Source: Luteolibacter algae
GTDB taxonomy: Bacteria > Verrucomicrobiota > Verrucomicrobiia > Verrucomicrobiales > Akkermansiaceae
Reading direction: 5' to 3'
NCBI RefSeq assembly: GCF_042683045.1
Contig: NZ_JBHUIT010000016.1
Coordinates: 1 to 64,000, forward strand
Length of the DNA: 64,000 nt
A program made the translations under genes and the position numbers. Each line of letters opens with the position of its first letter. The first letter of the stretch is position 1. Below, in pieces: positions 9,214 to 17,493 of this stretch. The notes under the pieces are model-generated. The model was not told where the DNA came from. It did no database searches and was given only the letters and a program-made list of their open reading frames with translations.

Positions 9214-10830
9214 ATGAAACGATATTTCTCTGCCGCATTGGTTGCCGATGCCTTGTCGCTGGGTCCTCATTGGGTGTATAATCAGGAAAAACTGGGACGG
9301 ATTTATCCGGAGGGGATTCATCAGTTCACCGATCCGCAGAGCAGCTATCATCCGAATCGTAGAGCGGGAGAGCTAACCCATTTTGGGGATCAAATGGTGC
9401 TGCTGGAGAAATCGATTCAGGATGCGGGCGGTTTTGATACGAAGGCGTGGAAGTCCGGTTGGCTCCAGGGAATGGCTGACTACGATGGCTACATTGATGG
9501 CGCGACTAAACAGACGCTAGCTGCGGAAGGGTTAAGTCCATCGGAATCGAACGATCTTTCCGGGGCGTCACGGCTCGCCCCGATTTTGGATCAGAGCATT
9601 TCACTGCAGGAGGCGATTGATGCGGCACGGGCACAGACCGGGCTGACCCATGGTGACTTGGGAGTGAGCGATGCCGCGGAATTTTTTGTGAGGGCAGTTT
9701 ATCAACTCCGGGAAGGGGCAACCATTTACCAGTCGTTTCTCGCTGCCGCAGAGGAGGGAAGCTATGCCGAGCTGGATGTGGCTTCCCATTTGATGACCGT
9801 GCGCGAGGTTTTGAATGATGATTTTTTGAAAGTAAGCACGGATATCGGGCTGACCTGCCATCTGCCGGAAGCCTTTCCCCTGACTTTGTTTTTTGCATTG
9901 AGGGAGGGAGCCACCTTTGAAAGCTCCATCAGTGATAATGGAATGGCTGGAGGAGATACTTCAGCTCGTGCGATGCTGCTGGCCGTGCTTTTCGCCGCAC
10001 GTGATGGCGATGTCGGTGCTGGATTTGTCGACGGTTTGAGGGGATTCGGTAACCGTGGAATCGTGGTGAAGCCAGGATCAAATCATGTGGATCTGGAAGG
10101 TTCTCGTGGAAACTTGTCCGGCGTTTTGGAAATGCCGGAGGAATCTCCAATTGCCTTCGCGCTCTTCGCGCATTGTTTCACCTGCGGGAAGGATTTTATG
10201 CCCGGAGCAAAAATTTCCCGTGGCTTGGCAAAGTGTGGTATAGCGACCTTGAGGATTGATTTTTCGGGAGTAGGCAAGTCCGGTGGTGATTTCCGTGACA
10301 CTTCGTTTGTTACGAATCTGGATGATCTCAAAGTTGCCGGACAATGGTTGTCAGAGCATTTTGAAACTCCGAAATTACTGGTCGGGCATTCGCTCGGAGG
10401 TGCCGCGGTTCTGGCTGCTGCAGGAGAGTTTTCCTCTGTGAAAGCGGTTGCGACGATTGGTGCGCCATTTGACCCGACGCATATTCGAAACCTTCTTGGC
10501 GATGCGGTGGCGGAGATAGAGACCAGCGGCTCCAGTGAGGTGGTTTTGGCCGGGCGAAAGTTCACGATCGGAAAGCGTTTCATTCGCGATCTCCATGATC
10601 ATAATCAAGAGGATGTGCTGAATAAACTGCGTGATACCGAGGTGCTGATCATGCACGCGCCGTCTGATGATACCGTTGCGTTGGAAAATGCTGGAAAAAT
10701 CTATTCCGCTCTCAAGCATCCTAAATCGTTCGTGTCCCTTTCGGGGGCGGACCATTTGTTGACGAATCCCGGCGATGCTGAATACGTGGCAGGCTTGATC
10801 AGCCATTGGGCACAACGCGCGATGAGGTGA
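9214..10830 (+). CDS. ADP-ribosylglycohydrolase-like / alpha-beta hydrolase fusion
   Basis: 538 residues, two domains. Residues ~1-295 follow the ADP-ribosylglycohydrolase (DraG/ARH) fold: MKRYFSAALVADALSLGPHWVY at the start and the C-terminal metal motif GGDTSARAML (~246-255). The first metal motif, usually T-D-D-T, reads FGDQM (~57-61). Residues ~300-538 form an alpha/beta hydrolase: DFSGVGKSGGDF, nucleophile elbow GHSLGG (~391-396), acid in APSDDTVAL, and His in SGADHLLT. This second half resembles hydrolases often fused to OsmC. ATG 9214 is preferred to GTG 9196 because the domain starts there. Intracellular, no signal peptide. Substrate unknown. The nucleotidyltransferase gene follows 50 bases later. 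Confidence 0.85.
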   Translation: MKRYFSAALVADALSLGPHWVYNQEKLGRIYPEGIHQFTDPQSSYHPNRRAGELTHFGDQMVLLEKSIQDAGGFDTKAWKSGWLQGMADYDGYIDGATKQTLAAEGLSPSESNDLSGASRLAPILDQSISLQEAIDAARAQTGLTHGDLGVSDAAEFFVRAVYQLREGATIYQSFLAAAEEGSYAELDVASHLMTVREVLNDDFLKVSTDIGLTCHLPEAFPLTLFFALREGATFESSISDNGMAGGDTSARAMLLAVLFAARDGDVGAGFVDGLRGFGNRGIVVKPGSNHVDLEGSRGNLSGVLEMPEESPIAFALFAHCFTCGKDFMPGAKISRGLAKCGIATLRIDFSGVGKSGGDFRDTSFVTNLDDLKVAGQWLSEHFETPKLLVGHSLGGAAVLAAAGEFSSVKAVATIGAPFDPTHIRNLLGDAVAEIETSGSSEVVLAGRKFTIGKRFIRDLHDHNQEDVLNKLRDTEVLIMHAPSDDTVALENAGKIYSALKHPKSFVSLSGADHLLTNPGDAEYVAGLISHWAQRAMR

Positions 10831-10880
10831 TCCGATTGGTGGCTTGTGAGTGGATGTGAAATGGTTAATCTCCGTGGCAG

Positions 10881-11726
10881 ATGATTACTCAGGCATTTAT
10901 TTTGGGAGCAGGACTGGGCACGAGGTTGCGCCCACTTACCACCGTGTGGCCTAAGCCGCTGGTTCCGCTTTTTCACAAGCCGCTGGCACTCTGGGCGCTA
11001 GAGGCCTGCGAAGGGATCGGCTGTGAGAGATTTGCCATCAATACCCATCATCTTCCGGAAAAATGGCAGGGTTTTGGAGAGGGGCGGGACATCTCCTTTT
11101 TCCACGAGACTGTTTTGCTGGAAACGGGTGGTGGATTGAAAAATATCGAGAGGTGGATGGAGGATGGCTCGCTTCTAATCCACAACGGAGACATTTTCTC
11201 GACAATGGATTTGGGGAAACTTGCTGAAGCTCATGAGGCAAGCGGCAATGAAGTGACACTCGCGCTTCGCTCTTCCGGAGGTGAAAAAAGAATCTCCCTC
11301 GGAGGGAAAGGTAAAGTGGAGGACGTCCGCAGCGAGGTCCGGGGCCTTCCGGGAACACATGCTTTCACAGGAATTTACTGTGTGAAAAAGGAATTCCTGG
11401 CCAGGATCCCTTCGGGCGAAGCCGTATCTGTGATTCCCGCATTTCAAGATCTAGTCCGTGAAGGAAAACTGGGTGGGATAGTTCTCGATCAAGGTGAGTG
11501 GATGGATCTGGGCGATGTGGGCAGCTATTTGGAGGCGCATCAAAAGCTTGCCCTGCAAAAGCCGATACATGCTGAAGCGGTGCTCGGATCCGGTTGTGTG
11601 ATTGACCGCAGTGTGATTGGCAAAGGTGCCCGCCTCGGTAGGGGCGCCCGCATTGTCAGAAGCGTTGTCTGGCCTGGCGCGGTAGTTGCCGAGGGGGCGA
11701 ATATCGTAGAGGAGGTGGTGCTCTGA
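10881..11726 (+). CDS. Sugar-1-phosphate nucleotidyltransferase (MurU/ManC-like)
   Basis: 281-residue NTP-transferase. The N-terminal Rossmann-like domain begins AFILGAGLGTRLRPLT, the nucleotide-binding signature, followed by WPKPLVPL, the sugar-phosphate loop, and HNGDIF for the metal Asp. The last ~60 residues form a short left-handed beta-helix (VIGKGARLGRGARIVRSVVW). Such proteins activate mannose-1-phosphate, glucose-1-phosphate or N-acetylmuramate-1-phosphate (MurU, peptidoglycan recycling); the substrate cannot be told from sequence alone. Converges on the isomerase gene at 11732. Confidence 0.85.
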   Translation: MITQAFILGAGLGTRLRPLTTVWPKPLVPLFHKPLALWALEACEGIGCERFAINTHHLPEKWQGFGEGRDISFFHETVLLETGGGLKNIERWMEDGSLLIHNGDIFSTMDLGKLAEAHEASGNEVTLALRSSGGEKRISLGGKGKVEDVRSEVRGLPGTHAFTGIYCVKKEFLARIPSGEAVSVIPAFQDLVREGKLGGIVLDQGEWMDLGDVGSYLEAHQKLALQKPIHAEAVLGSGCVIDRSVIGKGARLGRGARIVRSVVWPGAVVAEGANIVEEVVL

Positions 11727-11731
11727 TCAGC

Positions 11732-12619
11732 TTACAATGTGGCGATCAGGCGGACGAATTGGCGTCCGTATTCCACATATGAATCGTAGCATTGCTGCCA
11801 ATCCACCGAGTCTGGATCCGGAGCATGGAAGACGGTCGCCACGTGCGGCTCGATGGCAATCCAGCCATCGTAATTGTTTTTATAGGCATCTGTGAGGATT
11901 TCCTTGAGCTTCGCCTGACCAATGCCGGGCATTGTGTATTCCGGTTCCACATCCTCGGAGACAGGATTCATGCAGTCCTTGATATGAATGTGTGTAACGT
12001 GTTCGCGGATCTTTTGCCAAAACTCGAAGGGATCCTGCCAAGGGAAGCTGCCATCAGCATTTTGCTTGGAACGATCCAGCTGAAATACTGGGTTTCCAGT
12101 ATCGAAGATGAGCTTCATGTCCGGCACTTGCTCGATGAGGCGTAGCGTGTGCTCTGCGGAAAAACCGCCCCAGTTCATGCAGTTCTCGTGGGCCACGGTG
12201 ATTCCTTCATCTGTGAAACGCTTGGTGATTTCCCGCATGCGGCGGAAGCGCTCTTGCTCCTGTTGATCCTCGCCCCACGGCTCTTGCGCGTAAGACATGA
12301 CCCGGATGATCTTTGTGCCCAGGCGGTTCATTCGCGGAATCGCGCGGCTGATTTCGCCGACGGTTATGGCAAAGTCTGAATCAATTTTTTTCGCCCAGTT
12401 TCCAATGGCGGAGCCAAATTCCGGGACGTGGATCCCGGCTGCATCAAGTTTGTCGGCAGCAGCCTGGAATTCCGCCTCTGGCATATCGTGGATGTTGTTG
12501 GAGCCAATCATCCGGCAGGAGATGGCAGACCAGCCAAGAGCTTTCGTGGCCTCGATTTGCTTGTCGAGATCGCGGGAAGCTTCATCGGCAAAGCCGGTCA
12601 GTTTTTGTGTGGAGAGCAT
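11732..12619 (-). CDS. Sugar phosphate isomerase/epimerase family TIM barrel
   Basis: 295-residue member of the xylose-isomerase-like TIM-barrel family (AP_endonuc_2). Likely metal ligands are visible in order: Glu in VAHENCMNWGG, Asp in LIFDTGNPVF, His in THIHIKDC and Glu in IAIEPH near the C-terminus. There is no signal peptide. Homologues act on inositol or keto-sugar intermediates, but no specific activity can be assigned. It is a single minus-strand gene between the nucleotidyltransferase (convergent) and proS (divergent, 139 bases). Confidence 0.85.
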   Translation of the reverse strand: MLSTQKLTGFADEASRDLDKQIEATKALGWSAISCRMIGSNNIHDMPEAEFQAAADKLDAAGIHVPEFGSAIGNWAKKIDSDFAITVGEISRAIPRMNRLGTKIIRVMSYAQEPWGEDQQEQERFRRMREITKRFTDEGITVAHENCMNWGGFSAEHTLRLIEQVPDMKLIFDTGNPVFQLDRSKQNADGSFPWQDPFEFWQKIREHVTHIHIKDCMNPVSEDVEPEYTMPGIGQAKLKEILTDAYKNNYDGWIAIEPHVATVFHAPDPDSVDWQQCYDSYVEYGRQFVRLIATL

Positions 12620-12758
12620 GCGGGGAGAGTAGGCTGGAAGTTCGACTTTTTGAAATTCAAAGTTTGCGAGCTGCCCGAAGAGTTACCGCTCCTTTGGAAA
12701 CTCCGCAGTATAGCTGCTTGCAAAGGCTCGTGGCTTGCGTCCAATCTTTGGCAACATC

Positions 12759-14300
12759 ATGTCAGCCGCAAAGACCGCTATCACACCCACCCGCCAGCAG
12801 GATTTTCCCGAATGGTATCAGCAAGTTATCAAGGCCGCCGATCTCGCCGAAAATTCGGAGACACGCGGTTGTATGGTGATCAAACCCTGGGGCTATGGTA
12901 TTTGGGAGCTTATTCAGCAGCAGTTGGATCGGCGCTTCAAGGCCACTGGCCACCAAAACGCCTATTTTCCACTGTTGATTCCGCTATCATATCTGGAAAA
13001 GGAGGCCGAGCACGCAGAGGGCTTCGCCACGGAATGCGCAGTAGTGACCCACCATCGTTTGGAGGCCGTGAAGGACGAGGAGACGGGGAAGACAAAGATG
13101 ATTCCCACCGGCGAACTGGCCGAGCCGTATGTGATCCGCCCGACTTCAGAGACAATCATTGGTGCTGCGTTCGCGCGTTGGGTGCAGTCGTATCGGGATC
13201 TCCCATTGCTTATCAACCAGTGGGCGAATGTGATGCGGTGGGAAATGCGTCCGCGCCTTTTTCTCCGCACTGCCGAGTTTTTGTGGCAGGAGGGCCATAC
13301 CGCTCATGAGACCAAGGATGAGGCGATTGCGGAAACACGGATGATTCACCGGCTCTATGAAGAGTTTTTGCGCGACCATCTGGCAATCCCCATAGTTCCC
13401 GGTGAGAAAACGGAAAATGAGCGTTTTCCGGGTGCAGACATGACATTGACCGTCGAGGCAATGGTGCAGGATTGTAAAGCCATTCAGGCGGGAACCTCCC
13501 ATTACCTGGGACAGAACTTCTCCAAGGCCCAGAACATTTCGTTCGCTGGCCGTGATGGTGCGCAATCGTTTGCAGAAACCACCTCATGGGGTGTTTCCAC
13601 TCGCCTGATCGGCACGTTGATCATGGCTCATTCCGATGACGATGGCCTGGTCCTGCCTCCACGGGTGGCGACACAACAGGTTATCATCATTCCCGTTACG
13701 CCAAAGGAGGATACAAAGGAGGCCGTGCTGGCTGCATGTCACGCATTGGCTGACACCCTTTGCGGGACCAAATCCTATCATGGTGATCCGATCCGCGCCC
13801 ACGTTGACTCCCGCGATCTTCAGGGAGGTCAGAAGAAATGGGAGTGGGTTAAAAAAGGTGCTCCGATCCGAATCGAGATCGGCCCCCGGGACATTGAGTC
13901 ACGGAAGGTTTGCTTGCAGAGACGGGATCAGCAGCCCACCGAAAAGGCCTTCATGGATAAGGAAGAGTTTATTCAAAGTGTCCCGGATATTTTACAGCAA
14001 ATCCACGATAACCTCCTCTCCCGTGCTCTTGAATTCAGGAATGCGAATATTTTTGCCTGCAACGATATGGGGGAGTTTGACAAGCATTGGGAAAAAGAGA
14101 ATCCCGGTTGGCTAGCCACCCCGTGGTCGGGCACGGCTGCGGAAGAAGATGTCCTTTCAAAGCAGCATAAGATTACCATTCGCTGCCTTCCCATTGAAGA
14201 TGCGGGCCTACCCGAAGAGCTACTCGCAGCAGTAGGTCAGGACTGCATCCTTACCGGTAAGGCAAGAAACTCCGTAGCCCTTTGGGGACGGAGTTACTAG
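12759..14300 (+). CDS. proS: Prolyl-tRNA synthetase, archaeal/eukaryotic type
   Basis: Charges tRNA-Pro with proline in the cytoplasm. The 513-residue class II synthetase shows motif 2 as MRPRLFLRTAEFLWQEGHTAH (one reading across ~165-185), and RPTSE upstream, both typical of the archaeal/eukaryotic (type 3) form rather than the E. coli form with an inserted editing domain, which is absent here. The C-terminal anticodon-binding domain (~300-400) and final zinc-like domain end in SVALWGRSY. ATG 12759 (MSAAKTAITPT) is preferred to 12735. Convergent with the pseudopilin gene. Confidence 0.97.
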   Translation: MSAAKTAITPTRQQDFPEWYQQVIKAADLAENSETRGCMVIKPWGYGIWELIQQQLDRRFKATGHQNAYFPLLIPLSYLEKEAEHAEGFATECAVVTHHRLEAVKDEETGKTKMIPTGELAEPYVIRPTSETIIGAAFARWVQSYRDLPLLINQWANVMRWEMRPRLFLRTAEFLWQEGHTAHETKDEAIAETRMIHRLYEEFLRDHLAIPIVPGEKTENERFPGADMTLTVEAMVQDCKAIQAGTSHYLGQNFSKAQNISFAGRDGAQSFAETTSWGVSTRLIGTLIMAHSDDDGLVLPPRVATQQVIIIPVTPKEDTKEAVLAACHALADTLCGTKSYHGDPIRAHVDSRDLQGGQKKWEWVKKGAPIRIEIGPRDIESRKVCLQRRDQQPTEKAFMDKEEFIQSVPDILQQIHDNLLSRALEFRNANIFACNDMGEFDKHWEKENPGWLATPWSGTAAEEDVLSKQHKITIRCLPIEDAGLPEELLAAVGQDCILTGKARNSVALWGRSY

Positions 14301-14328
14301 AAAGTCCAGCAGCCAGAGTGAAGCAGAT

Positions 14329-14778
14329 TCACCAATCGGAGTGGATCTGCGGAACGTGGTTTGAAGTCTCAGAAAGAGAGCAGACCATGTAAAGCGATCC
14401 CACTGGAGGAAAAATATCCGGGAAGGGTGTGCTGTAGGTGCCGTTCCCAGGGCAGTTCTTCGTGCCTTGGGTATTATCGTAGGTGTCCTGTTCGATATAG
14501 CCCTTTTCGAGAAGGTGTTTTGCGATGTTTTGCGTGCCATTGGAGGCAAGCGGATGGCCGCCGGCATCGAAGCCATAGAGGTTCTGGTATGAACGTGTCG
14601 CGACTTGGACGCTGCGTAATTTCAAAATACATGTGGCACGGTCTGTGCCATTCTTCCAGCCTCTCGCACCAATGAACAGGATAGCAACGAGAGACATAAG
14701 AACTAGGATGACGACAGTAAGCTCGATCAAGGTAAGACCGCGTGCACACTTCGTCCGGGGGGAGGACTGAATTTTCAT
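14329..14778 (-). CDS. Type II secretion/type IV pilus pseudopilin-like protein
   Basis: 149-residue prepilin. The N-terminus has a short basic leader ending CARG, then LTLIELTVVILVLMSLVAILF: cleavage after Gly and methylation of the new N-terminus are expected, with Glu at +5 and a hydrophobic helix. The C-terminal part contains Cys residues (CPGNGTY, MVCSLSE) and a Gly/Asn-rich region typical of Verrucomicrobia pseudopilins. No secretion genes are adjacent, so it is an orphan pseudopilin. An upstream in-frame ATG at 14814 lies inside the hairpin of the leader; the start at 14778 gives a normal leader. Confidence 0.85.
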   Translation of the reverse strand: MKIQSSPRTKCARGLTLIELTVVILVLMSLVAILFIGARGWKNGTDRATCILKLRSVQVATRSYQNLYGFDAGGHPLASNGTQNIAKHLLEKGYIEQDTYDNTQGTKNCPGNGTYSTPFPDIFPPVGSLYMVCSLSETSNHVPQIHSDW

Positions 14779-14782
14779 GTTG

Positions 14783-14830
14783 TAAGGGGGATGGGGTGGG
14801 AACACACCCACCATACTAATATCCCCCTTA
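14783..14830 (-). promoter_or_regulatory. Nested hairpin in the leader of the pseudopilin gene
   Basis: TAAGGGGGAT (14783-14792) pairs exactly with ATCCCCCTTA (14821-14830), and inside it GGTGGG (14795-14800) pairs with CCCACC (14807-14812). The structure ends 4 bases before the start codon at 14778, so in the mRNA it would occupy the ribosome entry site. It also lies 44 bases after the RDD gene stop, but no T run follows on the minus strand, arguing against a simple terminator. Confidence 0.6.
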
Positions 14831-14835
14831 TTAGC

Positions 14836-14847
14836 AATTACGTAATT
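14836..14847. promoter_or_regulatory. Perfect palindrome AATTACGTAATT
   Basis: A 12-base perfect palindrome between the RDD gene stop and the pseudopilin leader hairpin, followed by a partial second copy (TTACGTAG). It could be an operator; no regulator is known for it. Confidence 0.35.
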
Positions 14848-14874
14848 ACGTAGTGAACCATACTCTAAGTATTT

Positions 14875-15345
14875 TTAATGATTCACTGTAATGACCTTGG
14901 TCTTTGCAAACTGATCTCCCAGTCGGCGCATACCGTTCGGTTTGTCTTTGTTAATGACTAGAATGATGAGCTCAATGAGTGGGAAAAACGGAATTATCAT
15001 CGGGATATTCCGAATGATTCCAGGAGTCCAATCCCCGGAAAGGCTTTTACCACCTTCATTCACAGCTTGAAGGTTCACAACTTTCTTTCCGAGGCTCTGA
15101 CCCTCGAGAAACGGCAATGAATCGCGGGTCAGAAGGTATCCGACAGCTGCCGGGTAGCCCAGACGGCCGTTAATCATCCCTGCCGCCCAACTGATGCCAA
15201 TGGCGACAAGCATATCAATAAAAGCAGCCAAAATGCGTTTATCGAGGGGTGCCTCTGTTCCTTCAGGCAATACAGGAGGTGTGGAGGCAGGTGATTCCAC
15301 TGTCTTTTCAATAGTTTCCGGAGTGCTTTGATTGTTTTCTTCCAT
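14875..15345 (-). CDS. RDD family membrane protein
   Basis: 156-residue protein. An N-terminal Ser/Thr/Pro/Glu-rich tail (~1-30) precedes an RDD domain: LDKRILAAFIDMLVAIGISWAAG (one helix), then GQSLGKKVVNLQAV, the conserved mid-motif, and RNIPMIIPFFPLIELIILVI as a second membrane region, ending RRLGDQFAKTKVI. RDD proteins are small inner-membrane proteins, some linked to ion exchange, most unknown. It is upstream of the pseudopilin on the same strand, with 96 bases between. Confidence 0.85.
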   Translation of the reverse strand: MEENNQSTPETIEKTVESPASTPPVLPEGTEAPLDKRILAAFIDMLVAIGISWAAGMINGRLGYPAAVGYLLTRDSLPFLEGQSLGKKVVNLQAVNEGGKSLSGDWTPGIIRNIPMIIPFFPLIELIILVINKDKPNGMRRLGDQFAKTKVITVNH

Positions 15346-15448
15346 ACCTGCATCTTCTAATGAAATTTCCGGGGTTGGTCTAGAGGCTTTGAGTTAAAAA
15401 TCGGCCACTCTCTCGACAAATGGTGGAATCGGGTTATTTGTCTAAAAT

Positions 15449-16369
15449 ATGAAATGGCTTGGTAATGGGGCAATGGCTGTAGGCTTGGGCTGCCTGAATG
15501 CGCAAACAACACCTGCTTCGCCCACTGTGAATGTGGAAGATGTGCGGAAGATGTTAAACGATGATAATGGGGATCTTGCCCGATTGGCGCGTGGGCTGAT
15601 TGGAGAAGGAGATACCAACCGCTTATTCTATTTTCCTACACATGACGTTCCCGCCACTCCTACGAAATGGGGATTCAGCTATGATGATGTCATGTTCAGG
15701 TCCTCGGACGGGACCAAACTGAATGGCTGGTTCATGCCGGCACGTGGCAATACGGCCAAGGGCACGATCGTCTTTTCACATGGAAATGCTGGATCGATAG
15801 GGCACCATCTGGGCTTTGTCATGTGGCTGGTGGAAGCCGGATATCATGTATTTCTGTATGACTATCGCGGTTTTGGCAAATCCGAGGGTGTCGTAAACCG
15901 CGAGGGGATGGTAGAGGACGTTAAAGCCGCTTTCGATTATGTGGCAGGCAGGGCCGATGTGGACGCGGATCATTTGATTTCCTACGGACACAGCCTTGGC
16001 GGGGCAAAATCGGTGACAGCCATTGCCGAGCAAAAGCCCAGGGGATTGCGTGGAATGGTCATCGACGGAGCTTTTGCGTCATACCGTGCAATGGCGGTGA
16101 TTGTAGGGGGGCAGTTTGGAGCCAGTCTCATCACAGACGAGCTTTCACCCCGGGACTTTATTTCAAAAATCAATAATACGCCACTTCTTGTAATCCACGG
16201 TGATCGCGATGAAGTGGTGCCGCTCTCCCAGGGAAAGACTCTCTTCAATCTGGCAAATGAGCCAAAGACGCTCTTCGAAGTGAAAGGCGGAAGCCACGGA
16301 AATTCTTTGGCGCTCGATTCCGGTGCATACAGGAAACGAATGCTCGAATGGCTGGAGGGTATCAGGTGA
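15449..16369 (+). CDS. Exported alpha/beta hydrolase (serine aminopeptidase-like)
   Basis: 306-residue hydrolase with a weak signal peptide (MKWLGNGAMAVGLGCLNAQ). It contains the oxyanion region FSHGNAG, DYRGFGKSEG, the nucleophile elbow GHSLGG near residue 180, the acid in IHGDRDEVV and His in GGSHGN. This is the Hydrolase_4/BAAT-like group seen in many bacterial esterases of unknown substrate. The gene converges on accA with 53 bases between. Confidence 0.85.
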   Translation: MKWLGNGAMAVGLGCLNAQTTPASPTVNVEDVRKMLNDDNGDLARLARGLIGEGDTNRLFYFPTHDVPATPTKWGFSYDDVMFRSSDGTKLNGWFMPARGNTAKGTIVFSHGNAGSIGHHLGFVMWLVEAGYHVFLYDYRGFGKSEGVVNREGMVEDVKAAFDYVAGRADVDADHLISYGHSLGGAKSVTAIAEQKPRGLRGMVIDGAFASYRAMAVIVGGQFGASLITDELSPRDFISKINNTPLLVIHGDRDEVVPLSQGKTLFNLANEPKTLFEVKGGSHGNSLALDSGAYRKRMLEWLEGIR

Positions 16370-16422
16370 CGAGTCCGGGCCGAAACGAATTTGACTCCCG
16401 GATCGGCCTCAAAACCAAATGA

Positions 16423-17388
16423 TCAGACTTCCGGAGAGTCCTGATTCCATTCCCCGAATTTCCGGAATTTCTCGTAACGCTCGTCGAGGAGTTGTCTGGT
16501 ATCGAGCGAGCAAAGATGATCAAGATGTTTCGTGATGTGCTCGCGGAATGCGTTGGCGCTCGCGGCGTGATCATGATGGGCGCCACCGATTGGCTCAGGA
16601 ATAACATCGTCGATCAATTTCAGTTCCATCAAATCTGGAGCGACAAGCTTCATGGCCTCGGCGGCTTCCGGAGCATGTTTGCGGTGCTTCCAGAGAATGG
16701 CGGCGCAGCCTTCCGGTGAGATGACGGAATAATAAGCATTTTCCATCATTACCACGCGATCTGCCACTCCGATTCCCAATGCACCGCCGGAGCCGCCCTC
16801 TCCTAGGACCACGGCAATGATGGGAGTTTTCAGAAGCATCATTTCCCGCAAGTTGAAAGCGATCGCCTCCGCGATGTTGCGCTCTTCCGCTCCAATGCCG
16901 GGAAATGCTCCGGGAGTGTCGATGAGTGCGATCACCGGCATGGAAAATTTTTCCGCGATCTTCATCAGCCTGAGAGATTTGCGGTAACCTTCAGGGTGAG
17001 CGGAGCCGAAGTTACGCTTGAGGTTTTCCTTTGTGTCGCGCCCTTTCTGATGGCCGAGAACGACGCATTTATGCCCCCCGATCATGGCGAAGCCACCTGG
17101 CATCGACGCATCGTCACCAATATGTCTGTCTCCATGTAGCTCTGTAAAATCCGTGAACGCCAGCGATACATAATCGAGCATGAACGGGCGCTGGGTGTGA
17201 CGGGCGATCTGGACCCGCTGCCAGGGCGTGAGATTTTCGTAAATTGCTGTCCGGGTCTCCGCAAGTTTGCGCTCCATGGTTGCAATCTCCGCGGATAGAT
17301 CGAGGTTTTGCGCAGCGGCTTTGGCACGTAGCTTGTCGATTTCCTTTTCAAGCTCTGCAGCGGGTTTTTCAAATTCGAGGAGTTGCAT
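16423..17388 (-). CDS. accA: Acetyl-CoA carboxylase carboxyltransferase subunit alpha
   Basis: AccA with AccD transfers carboxyl from biotin to acetyl-CoA, giving malonyl-CoA for fatty acid synthesis. The 321-residue protein has the coiled N-terminal region (LEFEKPAAELEKEIDKLRAK), the glycine-rich CoA-binding motif GEGGSGGALGIGVADRV and AYYSVISPEGCAAILWK, both diagnostic. Length is standard. accD is not in the window. Upstream, 105 bases away, lies the LysM gene on the same strand. Confidence 0.97.
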   Translation of the reverse strand: MQLLEFEKPAAELEKEIDKLRAKAAAQNLDLSAEIATMERKLAETRTAIYENLTPWQRVQIARHTQRPFMLDYVSLAFTDFTELHGDRHIGDDASMPGGFAMIGGHKCVVLGHQKGRDTKENLKRNFGSAHPEGYRKSLRLMKIAEKFSMPVIALIDTPGAFPGIGAEERNIAEAIAFNLREMMLLKTPIIAVVLGEGGSGGALGIGVADRVVMMENAYYSVISPEGCAAILWKHRKHAPEAAEAMKLVAPDLMELKLIDDVIPEPIGGAHHDHAASANAFREHITKHLDHLCSLDTRQLLDERYEKFRKFGEWNQDSPEV

Positions 17389-17493
17389 GGTCGTAAAGTG
17401 TTTTGCCGCAGTTGGTTGCGGAAGGTGTGTTTGAGGAGAATATTGGTTAAGGAGAACGAGGGCAAGACTTCTGGATGACAGGTGGCGCTTGGC

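Noticed and set aside
12428..13309. Long open frame (293 codons) overlapping the isomerase start and proS in another frame
   Set aside because: It runs across two well-supported genes, has no recognisable domain and its composition is that of a shadow frame.
16370..16422. GC-rich partial inverted repeat between the alpha/beta hydrolase and accA
   Set aside because: Arms are imperfect and no T run flanks either side, so a terminator call is not supported.
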